This document shows, piece after piece, positions 6,017 through 9,780 of a stretch of DNA of 9,780 nt. The stretch is from VAUL01 sp964603155 (GTDB lineage Bacteria > Desulfobacterota > Desulfuromonadia > Desulfuromonadales > BM103). The stretch is from assembly GCA_964603155.1 (NCBI GenBank), contig CAZRTZ010000076.1, forward strand, positions 1 to 9,780. Direction: 5' to 3'. Under the pieces are notes generated by a model. It worked only from the letters and a program-made list of their open reading frames with translations, did not search any database and had not been told where the DNA came from. The number at the start of each line of letters is the position of its first letter. Position 1 is the stretch's first letter. The translations under genes and the position numbers were made by a program.

Positions 6017-7366
6017 ATGTGCAGATTGTCTGGGAGGTGTATCGCACTCACCCTGGTTATTTTCACCTGGTGCGTGCTGCCAGGGACGGTGCGGGCGGAA
6101 GTTCAGGACCTGATGTTTTATTACAAGGCTGCCTTGGCAAATGACCCCACGTTGCGCTCGGCGCAATTCGAAAATCAGGCGAACAAGGAGAGTTTGCAAC
6201 AGGCATATGCCGGGCTCCTCCCCCAGGTAAATGCATTCCTCAGCTACAACAAGAACTATCAGGACGTCATTAGCTCGGAAAATACGGTTTACGAAGAAGG
6301 TACGGCCGATTACGAAACCGAGTCATACGGCGCCGCGCTCACGCAACCAATTTTCAGGTATTCCTCCTTTCTTGCCGTCAGTCAGTCAAAATCGGTGCTG
6401 AAGCAGGCGGACTCTGAACTGGAGAAGGCCAGGCAGGACCTGATGCTGAGAGTCGTCGAGGCCTATGTGGAAGTGCTGGCGATGCAGGAAAAGCTTGCCG
6501 AAGTCATGGCTGAGGAGGCCGCCCTGACCTCCCATTACGAGAGGGCGCGGGAGCGAACTGACAGAGGTCTGGCGCCAATCATGGACCGGTATGACAGTGA
6601 GGCTCGCCTGGCGGTGGTCACGGCCCAGAGGGGCGAGGTTGAATTTGCCCTCAACGATGCAAAAGAGGCTTTAACAGAGATATGCGCTGTACCGGTGGGG
6701 GAGATCAAGGTGTTGCAGGAGGAAATTCCGCTGGAGCCCCCTCTGCCGGATAATGCTGCCAACTGGGTTGATGCGGCAGTGGAGGGGAATCTCGATGTCT
6801 CTATTCAGAAGTATAAATCCGAAGTTTCCGAGGTTGAGACCAGACGCCAGCAGGCGGCTCATTATCCAACGGTTGATTTGGTGGCGGATTATGCCTGGCA
6901 GGATGCGACCGATTCATTCTACGGCGGAGGCAGCAATACGGCTGTCTACAACGTTGGTGTGAAGCTGTTGCTGCCGTTGTACGAAGGCGGACTCACGGTC
7001 TCGAAAACGCGTGAGGCCGCGAGCCTCGAAGCCGCAGACCGGGAAGGCGTTGTTAAGGTTACGCGTGAGGCGGAGCGCAAGGCACGTTCGCTGCAGAATT
7101 CCGTGTTGAGTGCCATCAACCGCTTTATGGCGATGAAAAAATCGGTGGAGGCCCAGCAACTGGTTCTTTCAGCCAAGGAGGAAGGTGTCCGGTCAGGCAT
7201 GATGATCGGCCTGGCTATTCTTGATGCGACCCAGGATCTCTACAAATACAAAAGGGAATATAGCCAGGCACGGCATGATTTTATTCTCGGGACCATGCGG
7301 TTGCGGCACGTGGCTGGGATGTTGGGCGAGGGCGATATCGCGCGGGTCAACGAGTTGCTTCGGTAA
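6017..7366 (+). CDS. TolC-family outer-membrane channel for type I secretion
   Basis: An outer-membrane efflux/secretion protein of 449 residues, the usual size for TolC. Members form trimers: a beta barrel in the outer membrane continued by a long alpha-helical tunnel through the periplasm, which docks onto an inner-membrane ABC transporter and membrane-fusion protein. Residues 1-27 form a Sec signal peptide (basic start, hydrophobic 'CIALTLVIFTWCVL', cleavage after VRA). The mature start 'EVQDLMFYYKAALANDPTLRSAQFENQANKESL' is the classic first helix, and 'AGLLPQVNAFLSYN' and 'LTQPIFRYSSF' are the first barrel segment. 'GLAPIMDRYDSEARLAV' (~184-200) closes the first internal repeat. The second repeat has 'YPTVDLVADYAW', 'VGVKLLLPLYEGG' and, near ~395, 'GLAILDATQDLYKYKREYSQARHDF'. 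These are hallmark positions of the type I secretion/AggA-like branch. The stop is 24 bases before the giant surface protein, so the two are co-transcribed and probably functionally paired. No ABC or HlyD partner lies in the window. The exact TolC subfamily is uncertain. Confidence 0.95.
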   Translation: MCRLSGRCIALTLVIFTWCVLPGTVRAEVQDLMFYYKAALANDPTLRSAQFENQANKESLQQAYAGLLPQVNAFLSYNKNYQDVISSENTVYEEGTADYETESYGAALTQPIFRYSSFLAVSQSKSVLKQADSELEKARQDLMLRVVEAYVEVLAMQEKLAEVMAEEAALTSHYERARERTDRGLAPIMDRYDSEARLAVVTAQRGEVEFALNDAKEALTEICAVPVGEIKVLQEEIPLEPPLPDNAANWVDAAVEGNLDVSIQKYKSEVSEVETRRQQAAHYPTVDLVADYAWQDATDSFYGGGSNTAVYNVGVKLLLPLYEGGLTVSKTREAASLEAADREGVVKVTREAERKARSLQNSVLSAINRFMAMKKSVEAQQLVLSAKEEGVRSGMMIGLAILDATQDLYKYKREYSQARHDFILGTMRLRHVAGMLGEGDIARVNELLR

Positions 7367-7375
7367 ATTGCTGGC

Positions 7376-7382
7376 GGGGAGG
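7376..7382 (+). promoter_or_regulatory. Ribosome-binding site of the giant surface protein
   Basis: GGGGAGG lies 8 bases before the ATG at 7391, inside the 24-base gap after the tolC-like stop. It supports 7391 over the second ATG at 7397 and indicates translation from a shared transcript. Confidence 0.65.
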
Positions 7383-7390
7383 CGCGTGTC

Positions 7391-9780
7391 ATGAGCATGC
7401 GGCGCAAGTTTTTGCGGGCGATCAGCAGGAAGGCGGGCGGACAGAAAACTCCTCCCGCCAGGGTGAATGAGCACCGGCAGGTGCATTTCGAAACGCTGGA
7501 GAGCAGGCTGCTGCTCTCCGGAGACACGCTTGTCCCTCCTCAGCAGATTTTCACTCCCGCGTCAAGCAATACAGATCTTCTCCCGCCGATGGTCGCCGGC
7601 GCGGACGCCCTGCCGGCCATTGCTGCCGGGGGGTCCGCGATCTCAGCAAATACCCTGCCCGCAGATATCCTTTATGCTCGGAACGTATCCTGCCAGCCTG
7701 GAAAACAGCTCGTTATCATCGATCCGGCGGTTGCCGACTACCAGAAACTTGTCGATGCCATTACCAAAGATGCCTCATCGGTCAACGTGTTCGGACCCGG
7801 TTCGGGGCCGGATACGGCGCGGTCGTTCGCTGAAGCCGGGAGCGATCTCACGAAGCCCGCGTTTGACGTTTACATCCTTGACAGCCAAAAGGACGGTATA
7901 GACCAGATCACCGACATCCTGTCGAAAGAGCAGGAGATCGGCGCAGTTCACATCATTTCCCACGGCAGCACCGGCTTCATGCGGGTTGGCGGAAATCTCA
8001 TCGGGGCGGATGATCTCGACCAGAAGAGTGCGCAACTTGCCTCCTGGAAGCAGCATCTTGTTGTCGGCGGTGATGTGCTTCTGTACGGCTGCGACATCGC
8101 CAACGGTGAGACGGGAGTTGCGTTTGTCCGGAAAATGGCCGACGCCACCAGCCTCGATGTGGCTGCCTCCGGCGACAGCACCGGCGGCACCGCCATGGGT
8201 GGTGACTGGGAACTGGAAGCGGTTGACGGGCTGATCGAGACCAGAGCCCTGAACTCGACCGGCTATTCGCATTTGCTGAGCGGCCTCTTTGCGACAAACG
8301 GCAACGACCAATTGTGGGTGGATGACGACAGCACGGCCGCCGACGGCCTGATGCGCTACAGCCTCGACGCCGGCTTCAACTGGACCACCTTCAGCGTTGC
8401 CGACGGGCTGACCGTCGACCTTGGCGCCGGCGACGACGTCATCACCATCCTCGGCTTTGATCAGGGGTTTGCCGGCAACTTCAGCCTGCTTGACGGCGCC
8501 GGCTATGACCGCCTGGTCATCAACAGCGGTGTCTCCATCATTGCTGGTGAAATCTCCCTGTTTGCGGAAAACATTGCCATCAACAGCGGGGTCTCGCTGA
8601 CCGCCACAGGTGGCCTCGTCTTGACCGCCGTCTCCGTTGATAACAGCACCACTGGCGATGCCCAGTCGCATATAACGATCTCCGATGCCCACCTGACAGC
8701 CGATAGCATCACCCTGACTGCCAGCGCGAGTGTCTCCGCAATGGCGCTGCCGCTCCCCGTGGCCGTAATTGCCGTCAACGCCGACGCAGACATCATGATC
8801 TCGGGAGGCTCCATCCTCACCGCCGCCGGCGATGTGAAACTGACGGCAACATCGACGGTTACCACCAATGCAACGGCAAAAGCCCTGTCGTCGGTCATCG
8901 ATACCGCAGTAGACGGTGCCGTGGCCACTTCGGTTGTCGATAGCACCGCCGTGGTCCATGTCGGCGGCAGCACCGTTCTCGATGTGGGCGGAAACCTTCT
9001 CATTGGTGCCGGGAATACACGGAATGTCACCACGGTTGCCGACGTTGAGCCTGGAAGCGGCGGGGCAACGTCGGCCGTGGCCGTGGTCACGGGCGATACC
9101 AGGGCCTGTCTCGACGGCAACGCCCGGATTGTGGCGGCCGGTAACGTGGCGGTGACCGCCGCCAAGCTCGACAATATCAAGACCGAAGCGAAAGCCTCCT
9201 CCGGCGGCGCCTCGTCCACAGGCGGGGCCACCAAGGCTGAGCAGACCCTGTCAGACTACCAGGCTGAGACCAGTGAGGGGAGTGTCACCTTTGCCGCAGC
9301 CGTAGCCGTCACGGACCTGCATGGCAGCAGCACCGGTGCCTATATCGACACTAGCGGCACGGTCACTGCGGCGGGGTTCCTGTCGATAGCCTCCCTGGAC
9401 AAAACCGACGCTTCCGCCCTGGCCGACGGCAGCACCGTTGGCAGCGGCGCCGTCGGTACCGGCGCGGCGGTGGCGATCAACCTCGCCAAGGTGAGCAACC
9501 GCGCCTACCTCGGGGGAAGCGGCGCCGTCACCGCAGGAGGGGTCAGCGTTTCGGCGGGGCTTGCCGCCGAAACGGGAGGAGCCTCTCCTTCCCATAATTC
9601 CTCCGCAACGGCGACATCCGGAGCCAGCGCCGCCAATACGGCGGTCGCCGGAGCTCTGGCTCTGAATGTCACAGAAGTGAAGACAACGGCCGAAATCGAG
9701 AGCGGAACTCAGGTCACGCTCACGGGCGGCGGAGATGTGACGCTTTCGGCGGAGAACCTCACGGCGAACACGGTGAAGGC
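7391..9780 (+). CDS. Giant LEPR-XLL/DUF4347 repeat surface protein, partial (3' end outside window)
   Basis: The frame is open from 7391 to the window edge, giving the first ~797 residues. There is no Sec signal peptide; residues 1-30 are strongly basic. Residues 33-45 (FETLESRLLLSGD) are the LEPR-XLL motif found near the N-terminus of very large secreted surface proteins, here with Ser in place of Pro. Residues ~104-295 form a DUF4347 domain: 'QLVIIDPAVADYQKLV', 'DGIDQITDIL', 'VHIISHGSTGFMRVG' (186-200), 'VLLYGCDIA' (229-237), 'AASGDSTGGTAMGGDWELE'. Residues ~302-375 have short Asp/Gly-rich stretches ('DLGAGDDVIT', 'LDGAGYDRLV') like degenerate RTX calcium-binding turns. From ~390 on come diverged beta-strand repeats rich in Ala, Thr, Val and Gly, with almost no Cys, as expected for a beta-helix or stacked adhesin stalk. 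Such proteins are usually thousands of residues long, with a type I secretion signal at the C-terminus. Together with the adjacent TolC gene this points to an exported adhesin or matrix protein; the ligand is unknown. Confidence 0.93.
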   Translation, partial: MSMRRKFLRAISRKAGGQKTPPARVNEHRQVHFETLESRLLLSGDTLVPPQQIFTPASSNTDLLPPMVAGADALPAIAAGGSAISANTLPADILYARNVSCQPGKQLVIIDPAVADYQKLVDAITKDASSVNVFGPGSGPDTARSFAEAGSDLTKPAFDVYILDSQKDGIDQITDILSKEQEIGAVHIISHGSTGFMRVGGNLIGADDLDQKSAQLASWKQHLVVGGDVLLYGCDIANGETGVAFVRKMADATSLDVAASGDSTGGTAMGGDWELEAVDGLIETRALNSTGYSHLLSGLFATNGNDQLWVDDDSTAADGLMRYSLDAGFNWTTFSVADGLTVDLGAGDDVITILGFDQGFAGNFSLLDGAGYDRLVINSGVSIIAGEISLFAENIAINSGVSLTATGGLVLTAVSVDNSTTGDAQSHITISDAHLTADSITLTASASVSAMALPLPVAVIAVNADADIMISGGSILTAAGDVKLTATSTVTTNATAKALSSVIDTAVDGAVATSVVDSTAVVHVGGSTVLDVGGNLLIGAGNTRNVTTVADVEPGSGGATSAVAVVTGDTRACLDGNARIVAAGNVAVTAAKLDNIKTEAKASSGGASSTGGATKAEQTLSDYQAETSEGSVTFAAAVAVTDLHGSSTGAYIDTSGTVTAAGFLSIASLDKTDASALADGSTVGSGAVGTGAAVAINLAKVSNRAYLGGSGAVTAGGVSVSAGLAAETGGASPSHNSSATATSGASAANTAVAGALALNVTEVKTTAEIESGTQVTLTGGGDVTLSAENLTANTVK
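7487..7525 (+). other. LEPR-XLL motif of the giant surface protein
   Basis: FETLESRLLLSGD at residues 33-45. The family motif is built on LEPR followed by x-L-L and commonly Ser-Gly/Asp; here Pro is replaced by Ser. It is known as an N-terminal marker in very large repetitive surface proteins; its function is not established. Confidence 0.8.
7700..8275 (+). other. DUF4347 domain with clan CD-like His/Cys pair
   Basis: Residues ~104-295. The order of conserved blocks (IDPAVADYQKL, DGIDQI, VHIISHG, LLYGC, GGDWELE) matches DUF4347, a domain near the N-terminus of many large secreted proteins. His191 (codon 7961-7963) follows a hydrophobic strand and precedes Gly; Cys234 (codon 8090-8092) ends a second hydrophobic strand, preceded by Gly. 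A hydrophobic strand ending in His-Gly, then a strand ending in Gly/Ala-Cys about 30-50 residues on, is the catalytic layout of caspase/gingipain-like clan CD peptidases. Enzyme activity is inferred, not shown. Confidence 0.75.
8747..9780 (+). repeat. At least six diverged ~45-residue protein repeats in the giant surface protein
   Basis: A recurring unit can be read at residues ~455, ~508, ~561, ~634, ~691 and ~752 (spacing 53-73). Each has a hydrophobic strand of the type AVAV(N/V/T), about seven residues, A-x-(I/L/V), a Gly-containing turn, then (V/L)TA-G-G-(D/N)-V-x-(L/V)-x-A and a Thr/Ala/Ser-rich linker. Examples of the second half are TAAGDVKLTA (477-486), VAAGNVAVTA (581-590), TAGGVSVSAG (714-723) and TGGGDVTLSA (778-787). 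The copies are diverged at DNA level, so they are old protein repeats and not recent DNA duplications. The array continues past the window. Confidence 0.7.

Noticed and set aside
7775..8959. Long minus-strand frame of 394 codons across the giant surface protein
   Set aside because: It is the complement of a GC-rich, repeat-containing gene with strong codon bias; the plus strand carries the clear LEPR-XLL/DUF4347 homology. The same holds for the minus-strand frame 8503-9234.
1..9780. CRISPR array, tRNA or rRNA genes
   Set aside because: No regularly spaced short direct repeats, no cloverleaf-like segments with T-loop consensus and no rRNA-like conserved stretches were seen on either strand by eye.

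Overview
The window splits into two parts of different character. Positions 1 to about 2140 are AT-richer and carry small, mostly unrecognised genes of accessory type: a plasmid-style KfrA-like coiled-coil gene whose DNA-binding half is cut off by an in-frame amber codon, a minus-strand hypothetical gene, and a pair of small plus-strand genes with very strong Shine-Dalgarno sequences. From about 2340 onward the DNA is clearly GC-richer and holds three long co-oriented plus-strand genes: a 1076-residue ATPase/TPR/BTAD transcription regulator, a TolC-family outer-membrane channel, and the first ~797 residues of a giant surface protein that runs off the right edge. The TolC gene, the signal peptides and the LEPR-XLL/DUF4347 surface protein show a Gram-negative bacterium. 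LEPR-XLL giants next to TolC are familiar from Desulfobacterota (Geobacter/Desulfuromonas-like) and gamma-proteobacterial sulfur or metal bacteria; I favour the former, but only weakly.

Layout: KfrA-like remnant (5-637, disrupted); long inverted repeat (666-702); minus-strand hypothetical protein (832-1368); two-gene plus-strand mini-operon of a 60-residue and a 94-residue acidic-tailed protein (1552-2050); hairpin likely to act as a bidirectional terminator (2111-2140); possible minus-strand gene fragment (2139-2336); regulator (2520-5750); a 266-base leader with a compound palindrome (5887-5917); tolC-like gene (6017-7366); 24-base gap; LEPR-XLL/DUF4347 repeat protein (7391 to beyond 9780).

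How the genes may work together: the TolC protein and the giant protein are almost certainly one transcription unit, suggesting that the channel is the dedicated outer-membrane exit for the giant protein through type I secretion. The inner-membrane ABC ATPase and the membrane-fusion protein are not in the window and may lie downstream. The large STAND-type regulator just upstream, in the same direction, is a natural candidate to switch this secretion/adhesion locus on, perhaps through the palindrome in front of tolC; that link is inference from position only.

Most notable points: the amber codon that separates a well-conserved KfrA helix-turn-helix domain from its coiled coil; the regulator's domain swap (MalT-like sensor ATPase with an OmpR/BTAD output instead of a LuxR helix-turn-helix); and a caspase/gingipain-like (clan CD) His...Cys signature within the DUF4347 domain of the giant protein, which raises the possibility that this domain is a self-processing protease.
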